DNA of 64,000 bases from NCBI RefSeq assembly GCF_012926505.1, contig NZ_JABBNT010000008.1, forward strand, positions 1 to 64,000. Direction: 5' to 3'. Below the pieces are notes generated by a model that worked only from the letters and a program-made list of their open reading frames with translations, had not been told where the DNA came from and searched no databases. This document shows, one piece after another, positions 45,186-54,827 of the stretch. Position numbers and translations under genes: made by a program. Source of the stretch: Pacificispira spongiicola (lineage in GTDB: Bacteria; Pseudomonadota; Alphaproteobacteria; UBA8366; Aestuariispiraceae). Position 1 is the stretch's first letter. Each line of letters opens with the position of its first letter.

Positions 45186-47317
45186 CCGACCACAGGCGTG
45201 CCCAGCAGGTCGGCGACACGGGGGACTTGCTCCAGGGCCCATTTCAATTCCTGGCGCTCAATGCCCGACAAATCGCCGGGGGTGACCCTATTGGACAAGG
45301 CGACGCCTTGATCCAAGTCGCGCAATTGTTGCCGCAGGATGCGGTTCAACAGGATGCCATGGGCTTCGATCAGATTATCGATGGTCCGGTCCTTCGCGAG
45401 GCCCAGATCGCGTGCCGCCGACAGCCGTTCGGGGGTCCCGCGCAGGTCCAGTCCGTGTTGAAGCGCGACGACGCGCGCGGTGGAGATGATTGGCAGGATG
45501 CCGTTCAGCTTCAAATCGATGCGGCCGTCTTCGGTCTTCAGGCGGCCGAACCAGCCGATCTGACTGTTGAACCGCCCCGCGTTGAGCGCCAGGAAGCGTT
45601 GGAAGGGGCGCGCCGATCGGGCGGCGGAAAGGGCGTCCTTCCGTACCGCCTCCGACAGTGCTGAATTGCCGTGAACCGGCAGGGCGTCGAAAAAGATGTC
45701 GCAGTTCAAAAGGTCTTCCGGGCGGGATTTTCCGATCCAGCTTCCGATCGTTGCTCGCCATCCCGCGACGTCCTTGCGCCATGCCGCATTCATCGCCATG
45801 ACGCCGCCCTTGCAATAAACGACGCCGACATCGTTCAGGATATCCGCGACCCGTTTGCCCAGGCTTTCGAACCACTCGTCGTGGGGTCGGTCGTTAGGGT
45901 CGTCGGCATAGACGACGGCGTTGTCCTGGTCCATGGCCAGCAGGCTTTCGCCGCGCCCGCCGGAGCCGAGGACCATCATCGCATAGGGAACCGGCGGGCC
46001 GCCGTGTCCCGATTTCCGCAATTCCGCTTCCGCTATTTCGCAGGCGCGCTGGGTCAGGGCGCGCAGTTCCCGTGAGATCAGCGTCGCAATCGACCGTGCA
46101 TCGACATCCTCATAGACCAGGGCGGCGGCGACGGCGGTCAGTTTCGACCAGACCTGGGCGAGGTCATCGGGCGTATCCGCGCTTTCGATTCCGTCGTCGA
46201 GGGAGATCGCCTCGTCCGCCCGCTGCTGCAGCAGGTCACGAACGCTCAACACGCCGACCAGCGTGCCGTCCGAGGCCTCCACTCCCAAATGGCGGAAGCC
46301 CCCCGCGTTCATCCTGGCCATGGCGCGGTAGACGAATTCCCCCTGATGAATGGCGGCAAGCGGAAAGGTGCCGATTTCCCCGATCTGTCGGTCCAACAGT
46401 GATGGGCCCGATCCGTGCAGAGCTTTTAAAACGTCGCGTTCGGTGACGATGCCGTTTGTGTCGTGCCGCCCTGCCGGTGTCAGGATCACGGAACTGATCC
46501 CCCGTTCCACCATCAAGGAAAGAGCCGTCGTTAGGTCGGCGGATTCCGGCAAGGCGATGGGGGGCGATCGCATAAGGTCGCCCGCCGTGTGCCGATAAGG
46601 GAAGCTGTCGATGCGTGCGAAATCCGCAATGCTGCGCGACCGTCCGTCTGTTTCCGGATCGGGGCCCAGCCATCCGGCCTGGGCTTCCGCGTCCAATCGA
46701 TTGCCCAGCGACCGGCAGGCCCGTTCCGCCTGCGCCAGGGTCAGGATTCCGTGATCCCGCAGCTTCGGTATCAGGGCATGGAACAGGCGTGCCGTGACCA
46801 TCGCGTCGCCCAGGGCACGGTGGCGGTTGGTGACGTCGACCCCCAACCATTCCGCGGTGGTTTCGATCGACGGGTTGGGCAGATTCGGTGCCAGGACTTG
46901 AACCAGATGCCGGACGTCGAGGCTGCGCGGCGCGCGCCAGGGCAGGCCGTGCCGGTCGTGTTCCGCTTTCAGGATCGCGATATCGAAACCGATGGAATAT
47001 CCGACGATGATCGACGGTCCCGCCCAATCGGTGAAGGCGCGCATCGCATCGCCGAAACCAAGTTCCCCTGCTGTGTCTTTGTCGGTGATGCCGTGGATGC
47101 GGGTCGATGCTTCGGGGATGGCAATACCGGGATCGACCAAGGCTGCGAAGACATCGTCTTCCGTCGCCGATTTTCCCGGTGTCGGACGGTAGGCTCCGAT
47201 TTCGATCACCCGGTCCTTTACCGTGTCCAGCCCGGTCGTTTCGGTATCCAGAACGACGACCGGCAAGGCGGCCAGCAGCGTTCCGGATAACCTGTCGGGG
47301 GCGCGCGGAAAGGTCAT
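45182..47317 (-). CDS. Fusion: DnaQ-type exonuclease, CBS pair and DUF294 nucleotidyltransferase
   Basis: 711 aa. Residues 15-185 form a DEDDh exonuclease, with D24, E26, D112, H166 and D171 in 'LDTETTGL', 'GFDIAIL' and 'NRHRALGDAM'. Residues about 245-365 form a CBS-domain pair. Residues about 440-560 form a GlnD-like nucleotidyltransferase, with GSGGRGES and the D463-x-D465 pair. The remainder is the DUF294 C-terminal helical domain. Similar CBS-DUF294 proteins are encoded with ActP-type symporters in proteobacteria. All three catalytic signatures look intact. ATG 47317 is chosen because upstream residues do not resemble the exonuclease. It would couple nucleotide status to the neighbouring symporter. 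Confidence 0.9.
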   Translation of the reverse strand: MTFPRAPDRLSGTLLAALPVVVLDTETTGLDTVKDRVIEIGAYRPTPGKSATEDDVFAALVDPGIAIPEASTRIHGITDKDTAGELGFGDAMRAFTDWAGPSIIVGYSIGFDIAILKAEHDRHGLPWRAPRSLDVRHLVQVLAPNLPNPSIETTAEWLGVDVTNRHRALGDAMVTARLFHALIPKLRDHGILTLAQAERACRSLGNRLDAEAQAGWLGPDPETDGRSRSIADFARIDSFPYRHTAGDLMRSPPIALPESADLTTALSLMVERGISSVILTPAGRHDTNGIVTERDVLKALHGSGPSLLDRQIGEIGTFPLAAIHQGEFVYRAMARMNAGGFRHLGVEASDGTLVGVLSVRDLLQQRADEAISLDDGIESADTPDDLAQVWSKLTAVAAALVYEDVDARSIATLISRELRALTQRACEIAEAELRKSGHGGPPVPYAMMVLGSGGRGESLLAMDQDNAVVYADDPNDRPHDEWFESLGKRVADILNDVGVVYCKGGVMAMNAAWRKDVAGWRATIGSWIGKSRPEDLLNCDIFFDALPVHGNSALSEAVRKDALSAARSARPFQRFLALNAGRFNSQIGWFGRLKTEDGRIDLKLNGILPIISTARVVALQHGLDLRGTPERLSAARDLGLAKDRTIDNLIEAHGILLNRILRQQLRDLDQGVALSNRVTPGDLSGIERQELKWALEQVPRVADLLGTPVVG

Positions 47318-47351
47318 GGCATCCTCGTCTGTCCCATCCCGGCAGGGGGCC

Positions 47352-48002
47352 CTAGCCCCGATCAAGCCACGCGCGGTACAAGGCGTCGGCATCCAGCCGC
47401 TTGTCCAATTGTTCGCGGGCGTCGCGCCAGCGCAGTCGGATCGAATTGCCCATGATTTCCCGATCGAGTTCCTTGAATTCGTCGGCGACCGGCGCATGCG
47501 CGATCAGGGCGGCTTCACTCGATGTGAATGCCGAACTGCCGCTTGCCATCGCAGTCCAATCCGTCCCTTCCAGCCGTTCGCCGAATGCCGACAAGGCGGT
47601 CGCCGGAATCATGTCGGCGGGTGTGTCTTCCAGTCCCGACTGCGCCGCGCGTTCGAAACACAGCATCGCCAGACGGGCCGCGTCCTCATCGGATAAGTTG
47701 TGGCCCTTCCGGACGCGCGCGACGGCGTAAACGGTCAGATCGCCCAGTCCGGCCAGGAAGATTTTTACCGCCGCGGCGCGAATGGTCTGGGAAAACACCG
47801 GGTCTTCGAACAATTGCCGATACCGAGTCCCCATCCGGGTTTTCAGATACCCGTAAAGAGCCGTCTGAGAGATATAGGACGATCGAGTGTGGACGAAGTC
47901 GGAAAGGCGGTCGATAGAATTGATGGGTGCACTGTCAAATCGAACGGTAAGACCTTTCAAAGGTCCCGGCAGCAATTCGGAAATACGCTGTAGTGAGAAC
48001 AT
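47352..48002 (-). CDS. Conserved protein of unknown function near the DUF4212 symporter
   Basis: 216 aa from ATG 48002 (GTG 48011 would add three residues). I do not recognise the family. It is soluble, helix-rich and balanced in charge. Notable segments are 'SSYISQTALYGYLKTRMGTRYRQLFEDPVFSQTIR' near residue 45 and 'EFKELDREIMGNSIRLRWRDAREQL' at the C terminus. It is 34 bases upstream of, and on the same strand as, the exonuclease-CBS fusion, and it shares a promoter region with the symporter pair. A helper or regulator of that module is the most economical guess. Confidence 0.75.
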   Translation of the reverse strand: MFSLQRISELLPGPLKGLTVRFDSAPINSIDRLSDFVHTRSSYISQTALYGYLKTRMGTRYRQLFEDPVFSQTIRAAAVKIFLAGLGDLTVYAVARVRKGHNLSDEDAARLAMLCFERAAQSGLEDTPADMIPATALSAFGERLEGTDWTAMASGSSAFTSSEAALIAHAPVADEFKELDREIMGNSIRLRWRDAREQLDKRLDADALYRAWLDRG

Positions 48003-48054
48003 GTTCGTCACTTTTTGGGTCTCGAGTCGTCGCCAAGTCGCCGGGATTGGTTGC

Positions 48055-48082
48055 TTGACATAAATCGCGAATACTCTGTAAC
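48055..48082 (+). promoter_or_regulatory. Promoter candidate for the symporter operon
   Basis: TTGACA (48055-48060), a 16-base spacer and TGTAAC (48077-48082) form a sigma-70-like promoter about 80 bases before the DUF4212 gene. The divergent unknown gene probably shares the region. Confidence 0.45.
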
Positions 48083-48161
48083 GTTTTATGTTAATCCGTC
48101 CATTACAAAGTCACTAAGGCAAAAGAAGACGGCAACAGAAACACATTAGTGGGGGAATGAA

Positions 48162-48425
48162 ATGTCTCAAGATAAATCGGAGGCGCGTGCCCGCCATTGG
48201 GTGAAGACCAGGAACCTGACTTATGTTGTGTTGGTCCTGTGGTTCATCTTCTCCTTTGTGGTGCATTGGTTCGCGAAAGGTCTCAATGAAATGAATTTCA
48301 TGGGCTTCCCGCTCGGCTACTACATGGCCGCGCAGGGGTCTCTCATCGTCTTCGTCGTCATCATCTTCGTGCAGAACTGGCTGCAGGATCGGATCGACGA
48401 CGAATGCGGCTTTGGCGAGAATTAA
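48162..48425 (+). CDS. DUF4212 small subunit of a sodium/solute symporter
   Basis: 87 aa with two hydrophobic helices (residues 21-45 and 52-72) and 'WFIFSFVVHWFAKGLN' as the DUF4212 hallmark. It is the companion of the adjacent ActP-like symporter and starts the two-gene operon. GGGGGAATGAA precedes the ATG. Confidence 0.92.
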   Translation: MSQDKSEARARHWVKTRNLTYVVLVLWFIFSFVVHWFAKGLNEMNFMGFPLGYYMAAQGSLIVFVVIIFVQNWLQDRIDDECGFGEN

Positions 48426-48440
48426 GGGGAGGATGGAAAG

Positions 48441-50246
48441 ATGAAAGGCGGTTTTATCGACAACCTTCCCAAAATCTACGGCATGTATACGGGCGGGTTC
48501 CTGTTATTCGTCGGCCTGATGGCCATTCTGGAACAATTCGGCGTGGATGCGGATACGATCGGCATTCTGTTCGTGGCCTTCACGATCTTCATCTATGCGG
48601 CCATCGGTTGGCTGTCGCGGACGATGCAGGTGGATGCCTATTACGTCGCCGGGCGTGAAGTGCCCCCGGTTTTCAACGGCATGGCAACGGCGGCGGACTG
48701 GATGTCCGGCGCGTCCTTTGTCGCCATGGCGGGCGGTATCTATTTCGGCGGTCACGGTTACCTGGCTTTCGTCGTCGGTTGGACCGGCGGCTATATCCTG
48801 GTGAACGCGCTGATGGCGCCTTACCTGCGGAAGTTCGGTTGCTATACGGTGCCGGATTTCATCGGGACCCGATACGGTGGTAACTTCGCCCGTCTGGCCG
48901 CGGTTGTCGTGCTGGTCGTTGCGTCCTTTACCTATGTGACGGCGCAGATCAATGCGACGGGGACGATCGCGGCGCGCGCGCTGCAAATCCCGTTTGAAGT
49001 CGGCGTCTGGTTCGGTCTCCTCGGTATTCTGCTCTGCTCCATGCTCGGCGGGATGCGAGCGGTGACATGGACGCAGGTCGCACAGTATATCGTGCTGATC
49101 ATCGCCTATGTCGTGCCGGTTATCTGGATGTCCAACGCGCAGGGCTTCGGTGCGATTCCGCACTTCTCCTACGGGGATGCGCTGCACCGCATCGCGGAAC
49201 TGGAACCGATGTTGGGTGTCGGAACGCCGGCGGCGGAAAAGATCGCGGGCGTCAGTGTGCTGACCAACCTGCACAATGCCCCCGGCGAAGGCATGGCGGC
49301 GTGGAAGTTCGTCACGCTGGTGGCTTGCATGATGTGCGGAACGGCCTCGCTGCCGCATATCCTGATGCGGTATTTCACCACGCCGACCGTTCGGGCGGCG
49401 CGGAAATCAGTGTCCTGGTCGTTGATGTTCATCTTCCTGCTGTACTTCACGGCACCGGCACTTGCCACGCTGACGAAACTGCAGCTTTTGGACCCGAACC
49501 TCGCGACCAGCATTATCGGCAGATCGATTGAGGAGGTGAACGCCCTGGCGTGGATCCAAAAATGGGGTTCCGTCGGGATGGTCGCCATTTCGGACAGCAA
49601 CGGGGACGGCCTGTTGCAGATCAACGAATTCTTCCTGCGTCCGGACATCATCGTCCTGGCCACGCCGGAAATCGCGGGTCTGCCCTATGTCGTGTCCGGC
49701 CTTGTCGCCGCGGGCGGCATGGCGGCGGCGATGTCCACGGCGGACGGTCTGCTGCTGGCGATCGCCAACGCGCTCAGCCACGATCTGTATTACAAGATCA
49801 TCGATCCGAAGGCGGATACCCGCCATCGCCTGATCGTCGCCCGCGTCCTGTTGATCGGGATCGGGGCGGCCGGTGCGGCGGTTGCGAGTTTGAAGCTGAC
49901 GGGGATCTTGGGGGCCGTGGCCTGGGCGTTCTGCTTCGCTTGTTCGGGTCTATTCTTCCCCTTGGTTCTGGGCGTCTGGTGGAAACGGGCGAACCGGGCC
50001 GGGGCGCTTGCCGGTATGATCTGCGGGTTCGGTGCGGGTAGCCTCTACCTGTATTGGACCTACACGACCGGGCAAACCTGGATGGGCATTGATCACCTGC
50101 GCTTCGGCATCATCGGTATGCCGGTCAGTCTGGTGGCGATGGTCGTCGTCTCTCTCCTGACGCCCGCGCCCGACGCGGAAATTCAGGCGATGGTCGACGA
50201 AACCCGCGATCCAAGCGGCGGTACCGTTCTGGACGCGACCCACTAG
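48441..50246 (+). CDS. ActP-like sodium:solute symporter (VC_2705 family)
   Basis: 601 aa with about 13-14 membrane helices of the SSS family. 'DAYYVAGREVPPVFNGMATAADWMSGASF' near residue 65 and 'TASLPHILMRYFTTPTVRAARKS' near residue 295 are typical of acetate/organic-acid members. The long cytoplasmic or extracellular insert near residue 370 contains 'SDSNGDGLLQINEFF', an EF-hand-like sequence. It pairs with the DUF4212 protein. Acetate or a similar small carboxylate is the likely substrate. A strong terminator follows. Confidence 0.92.
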   Translation: MKGGFIDNLPKIYGMYTGGFLLFVGLMAILEQFGVDADTIGILFVAFTIFIYAAIGWLSRTMQVDAYYVAGREVPPVFNGMATAADWMSGASFVAMAGGIYFGGHGYLAFVVGWTGGYILVNALMAPYLRKFGCYTVPDFIGTRYGGNFARLAAVVVLVVASFTYVTAQINATGTIAARALQIPFEVGVWFGLLGILLCSMLGGMRAVTWTQVAQYIVLIIAYVVPVIWMSNAQGFGAIPHFSYGDALHRIAELEPMLGVGTPAAEKIAGVSVLTNLHNAPGEGMAAWKFVTLVACMMCGTASLPHILMRYFTTPTVRAARKSVSWSLMFIFLLYFTAPALATLTKLQLLDPNLATSIIGRSIEEVNALAWIQKWGSVGMVAISDSNGDGLLQINEFFLRPDIIVLATPEIAGLPYVVSGLVAAGGMAAAMSTADGLLLAIANALSHDLYYKIIDPKADTRHRLIVARVLLIGIGAAGAAVASLKLTGILGAVAWAFCFACSGLFFPLVLGVWWKRANRAGALAGMICGFGAGSLYLYWTYTTGQTWMGIDHLRFGIIGMPVSLVAMVVVSLLTPAPDAEIQAMVDETRDPSGGTVLDATH

Positions 50247-50268
50247 GTCGATTTTCGGAACTTCGTTC

Positions 50269-50298
50269 GGGGCGGACTTCGGTCCGCCCCATTTTTTT
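50269..50298 (+). terminator. Terminator of the symporter operon
   Basis: GGGGCGGAC (50269-50277), TTCG loop, GTCCGCCCC (50282-50290), then ATTTTTTT. This is a textbook intrinsic terminator 22 bases after the symporter stop. Confidence 0.96.
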
Positions 50299-50359
50299 CC
50301 CGGTATTCCGCAGACCGCGATTATGCTATGGCGCGCCGGTGTCAGTTTTGGAGCAGTTC

Positions 50360-50713
50360 ATGTTGGAGTCCATGCCGCTTATCCTGATTATTTTCGATTA
50401 CATCCTGGGCCTGATGATGTGGACCCTGATCGGTCGGACGGCGATGAACGTCTTCCTGCCGTCGGATTCGGATTTCTTCTTCATGAAGGCCTTCGTGAAG
50501 ATGACCGACCCGGTCCTGCGGGTGTTCAAGCCGATCACGCCCGGCTTCCTGCTGGAACCGATCGTGCCGCTCTACGTCGCCTGGTTCTTCTTTCTGTTCC
50601 GATTCTATGTCATGCCGTGGCTGCTGGGCTACGATGCGATGGGCATGCTGTCCTTTCCGCTGGAAAGCGACATTTCCCATGCGCTGTACCAAATCTTCGG
50701 CGGGATGTTCTGA
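50360..50713 (+). CDS. Small membrane protein, YggT-like
   Basis: 117 aa with two membrane helices. 'TDPVLRVFKPITPGFLLEPIVPLYVAWFFFLFRFYV' resembles the YggT repeat, in which a DP-L-P-R motif is followed by a helix. ATG 50360 has GGAG six bases upstream; the GTG at 50339 is possible. The function of YggT proteins is unclear, with reported roles in cell-shape or ion homeostasis. It is convergent with pobA. Confidence 0.7.
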   Translation: MLESMPLILIIFDYILGLMMWTLIGRTAMNVFLPSDSDFFFMKAFVKMTDPVLRVFKPITPGFLLEPIVPLYVAWFFFLFRFYVMPWLLGYDAMGMLSFPLESDISHALYQIFGGMF

Positions 50714-50719
50714 TCGACC

Positions 50720-51940
<1,221 letters not shown>

Positions 51941-51981
51941 TCATAAATCCGTCGGTCCGGCGGCCCTATAGATCATGCCTC

Positions 51982-51995
51982 TTTTCGATCGAAAA
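51982..51995. promoter_or_regulatory. 14-bp palindrome in the pobA-Rieske intergenic region
   Basis: TTTTCGATCGAAAA is a perfect palindrome, 75 bases before the pobA start on the minus side and 63 before the Rieske gene. It may be a second regulator site or the core of a promoter. Function is unproven. Confidence 0.35.
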
Positions 51996-52013
51996 TTTTT
52001 GGGTCATACTAAT

Positions 52014-52041
52014 TATCGAACATATGTTCGTATATCGAACA
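52014..52041. promoter_or_regulatory. Three-half-site operator candidate for the IclR regulator
   Basis: CGAACATATGTTCG (52017-52030) is a perfect palindrome. The half-site TATCGAACA (52014-52022) recurs as a direct repeat at 52033-52041. A palindrome plus one direct repeat is the arrangement reported for PcaU/PobR-type IclR regulators in Acinetobacter. It lies just upstream of the Rieske gene and about 110 bases from pobA, and an IclR gene of that type is encoded nearby. Confidence 0.6.
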
Positions 52042-52057
52042 AGCTGGGAGATATGGG

Positions 52058-53407
52058 ATGATCAGCGAAGAGATGAACCGCACCCTGACGCGCACCGGAC
52101 CGGGCACAGAAGCCGGGGCTGTTTTGCGCCGCTACTGGCAACCCGTTGCCTTGACGGACGAATTCGACGGCGACCGCCCGGTGCGTCCGGTCACCCTGTT
52201 GGGGGAACGGCTGGTCGCCTTCCGCGACGAACAGGGGCGTTACGGCCTGATCGACCGGCATTGCCCGCATCGCGGCGCCGATCTCTGTTTCGGGCGGTTG
52301 GAAGACGGCGGGCTGCGCTGTCCCTTCCATGGCTGGAACTTCGACGTGTCCGGCCAATGTCTGGAAACCCCGGCGGAACCGGAAGACAGCACCTTCTTCC
52401 AGAAGATCAAAACGACGGCCTATCCCTGTGTCGAACGGAACGGCATCGTCTTCGCCTATATGGGCCCGCTGGAAGACGGTGAGGAACCGCCGGCCTTCCC
52501 GTCATTGGATTGCTTCGTTGCGCCGGACGCCTACACCTTTGCCTTCAAGGGGTTGATCGAATGTAACTGGCTACAGGCATTGGAGGTCGGCATCGACCCG
52601 GCACATGCGTCCTTCCTGCACCGCTATCTGGAAGACGACGATCCGAACCAGGGCTATGGCAAACAGTTCCGCGATTTCGTCGGCGGAACGGACATTCCGA
52701 TGACGCGCATCCTGCGAGAATTCCCACGTCCGAAGATTCAGGTGGAAAACACCGATTTCGGCCTGCGCATCAAATCGCTGCGCGACCTGAACGGGGAAGC
52801 GATGCATGTTCGCGTCACCAACCAGATTTTCCCGCAGGCGATCACCATCCCGATGTCGCAGGAGATGACCATCACCCAATGGCATGTCCCGGTCGATGAC
52901 GAGACCTGTTACTGGTATGCGATCTTCACGAGCTTCGGAAAGCCGGTGGACAAGGCCCTAATGAAAGCGCAGCGCCTCGACCTGTATGAAATGCCGGATT
53001 ACATCCCGAAGATCGGGAAGCGGAACAACTACGCCTACGACCCGGCGCAACAGCAGTCGCGCACCTATACCGGCATGGGCGACGATATCAACGTGCATGA
53101 CCAATGGGCGGTGGAATCCCTGGGCCCGATCCAGGATCGGACGAAGGAGCATCTGGCGACCAGCGATATCGCCATCGGCGCCTATCGCCGCCTGTTGCTG
53201 CGCGCGATCAAGACGATCAAGACCGGCGAGGGCAAGCTGCCGATCAACAGCGCGGAAGGCGGCCCGGCCAGCGTCTTCGGGCCGATCGCCGTCGATACGG
53301 TTGCGCCGCCCGACAATTGGACCGACAGTTGGATCGCGACGGACAAGGCCCGCCGGGACGCGGCGCCCTGGTCCAACGAAGCTGTGACGAGCGCCGCCGC
53401 CGAATAG
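52058..53407 (+). CDS. Rieske aromatic-ring-hydroxylating oxygenase, large subunit
   Basis: 449 aa. The Rieske [2Fe-2S] cluster ligands are C69, H71 ('CPHRGA') and C88, H91 ('CPFHGW'). The mononuclear iron site has D180, H183 and H188 ('GIDPAHASFLHRYL'). The sequence is of the phthalate 4,5-dioxygenase/vanillate-demethylase class, which lacks a beta subunit and uses a separate reductase. No reductase is adjacent. The substrate is unknown. GGGAG lies 7 bases before the ATG. It is followed by a glutamine-synthetase-like gene 24 bases downstream. Confidence 0.93.
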   Translation: MISEEMNRTLTRTGPGTEAGAVLRRYWQPVALTDEFDGDRPVRPVTLLGERLVAFRDEQGRYGLIDRHCPHRGADLCFGRLEDGGLRCPFHGWNFDVSGQCLETPAEPEDSTFFQKIKTTAYPCVERNGIVFAYMGPLEDGEEPPAFPSLDCFVAPDAYTFAFKGLIECNWLQALEVGIDPAHASFLHRYLEDDDPNQGYGKQFRDFVGGTDIPMTRILREFPRPKIQVENTDFGLRIKSLRDLNGEAMHVRVTNQIFPQAITIPMSQEMTITQWHVPVDDETCYWYAIFTSFGKPVDKALMKAQRLDLYEMPDYIPKIGKRNNYAYDPAQQQSRTYTGMGDDINVHDQWAVESLGPIQDRTKEHLATSDIAIGAYRRLLLRAIKTIKTGEGKLPINSAEGGPASVFGPIAVDTVAPPDNWTDSWIATDKARRDAAPWSNEAVTSAAAE

Positions 53408-53431
53408 GCGCGGACGAACAAGGGTTGGTAG

Positions 53432-54826
53432 ATGCAATTGTCCGATAAGGTCGAGGCCGTCCTCGACCAGGCGGCACGGTCCGGTATTGAGATCGTGCGC
53501 CTGTCCTTTGCCGATCAGCATGGATTGCTGCGCGGCAAGACCTTACCCCTGTCCGGTTTGCGGGCGGTTTTCGAATCCGGCTGTCCGATGCCGTCCACCT
53601 TGTTGTTGAAGGACACGTCGCACAGAACGGTCTTTCCGGTTTGGACGAAATCCGGCGGTTACGATCTGCCCGGCCTGAAAGGGGCGGGGGATATCGTCAT
53701 GTGGCCGGACCCGGATACGTTCCAGGTCCTGCCTTGGGCGGACAAGACCGGCTGGATGCTGTGCGATCTGACGCTGAAGGACGGAGGCGAAATTCCCTTC
53801 TGCACACGGTCCCAGTTGCGGCGCGCGACGAAGGCGCTGGCCGATGCAGGATACGAACACCGCAGCGGGCTGGAACTGGAATTCACGGTGCTGAAACTGG
53901 AAGACCCGCGTCTGGCGCATACGGATGCGGGCTTTCCGCCGGTACCGCCGGATACCAGCCTGACCACGCGTGGCTATCAATTCCTGACGGAAGCCCGCGA
54001 GGATGAGCTGGAACCCATCTTCACCATCGTTCGGCAGGTCTGCGACGGGCTGTCCCTGCCGCTGCGCAGTCTGGAGGTCGAATTCGGCCCCAGCCAGATC
54101 GAAGCGACCTTCGATCCGCAGGACAGCATGGCGACGGCGGATATGGCCGTCCTGTTTCGCAGCGGGGTCAAACAGGCCCTGCGTCGTGCCGGATACCATG
54201 CGACCTTCATGTGCCGCCCGGCCCTGCCGGAGATGTTTTCCAACGGCTGGCATGTGCATCAGTCGATGATCGACACGAAGACCGGCAAGAATGCGTTCAG
54301 CACGCCCGATGCGCCGCTGTCGGATGTCGGCCGGTATTTCGTTGCGGGCCTGTTGGACCATGCCTTGGAAAGCTGTCTTCTGACGACGCCGACGATCAAC
54401 GGCTACAAACGCTATCGGCCTTTCGTTCTGGCGCCCGACCGTATCCTGTGGGGATTGGACAATAAGGGCGCGATGCTGCGCGTTGTCGGCGATCCGGGCG
54501 GCCCCGCCGTGCGCATCGAAAACCGCGCGCCGGAACCGGCGGCAAACCCGTATCTGTGTCTGGCGTCGCAAATCCTGTCCGGTCTGGACGGGATGCAGCG
54601 GAAACTGGAACCGCCGCCGCCGACGGAAGAACCCTATGGCGAAGGGGCCTTACTGCCGCGCACGATTCTGGACGCCATCGACGCCTTCTCCGGCAGCGCC
54701 TTTTATCGGAAAGTGTGGGGCGATGCTTTCGTCGATTATCTTGCTCAGCTAAAGAAAGCCGAACTGTCCCGTTTCTTTGCCGAAGTGACGGATTGGGAGC
54801 AACGCGAGTATTTCGAGATATTCTGA
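53432..54826 (+). CDS. Glutamine-synthetase-like ligase (gamma-glutamyl-amide synthetase type)
   Basis: 464 aa. The GS catalytic fold is intact: 'GLELEFTV' (metal-binding Glu), 'EVEFGPSQIEATF', 'NGWHVHQS' (the His of the nucleotide site), 'RYRPFVLAPDRILWG' and 'ENRAPEPAANPYLCLA'. The N-terminal 'FADQHGLLRGK' resembles the gamma-glutamylpolyamine/anilide group. Such enzymes join glutamate to an amine. Pairing with a Rieske oxygenase recalls aniline or isopropylamine catabolism, where an amine is gamma-glutamylated before oxidation. The amine substrate here is unknown. Confidence 0.85.
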   Translation: MQLSDKVEAVLDQAARSGIEIVRLSFADQHGLLRGKTLPLSGLRAVFESGCPMPSTLLLKDTSHRTVFPVWTKSGGYDLPGLKGAGDIVMWPDPDTFQVLPWADKTGWMLCDLTLKDGGEIPFCTRSQLRRATKALADAGYEHRSGLELEFTVLKLEDPRLAHTDAGFPPVPPDTSLTTRGYQFLTEAREDELEPIFTIVRQVCDGLSLPLRSLEVEFGPSQIEATFDPQDSMATADMAVLFRSGVKQALRRAGYHATFMCRPALPEMFSNGWHVHQSMIDTKTGKNAFSTPDAPLSDVGRYFVAGLLDHALESCLLTTPTINGYKRYRPFVLAPDRILWGLDNKGAMLRVVGDPGGPAVRIENRAPEPAANPYLCLASQILSGLDGMQRKLEPPPPTEEPYGEGALLPRTILDAIDAFSGSAFYRKVWGDAFVDYLAQLKKAELSRFFAEVTDWEQREYFEIF

Positions 54827-54827
54827 T

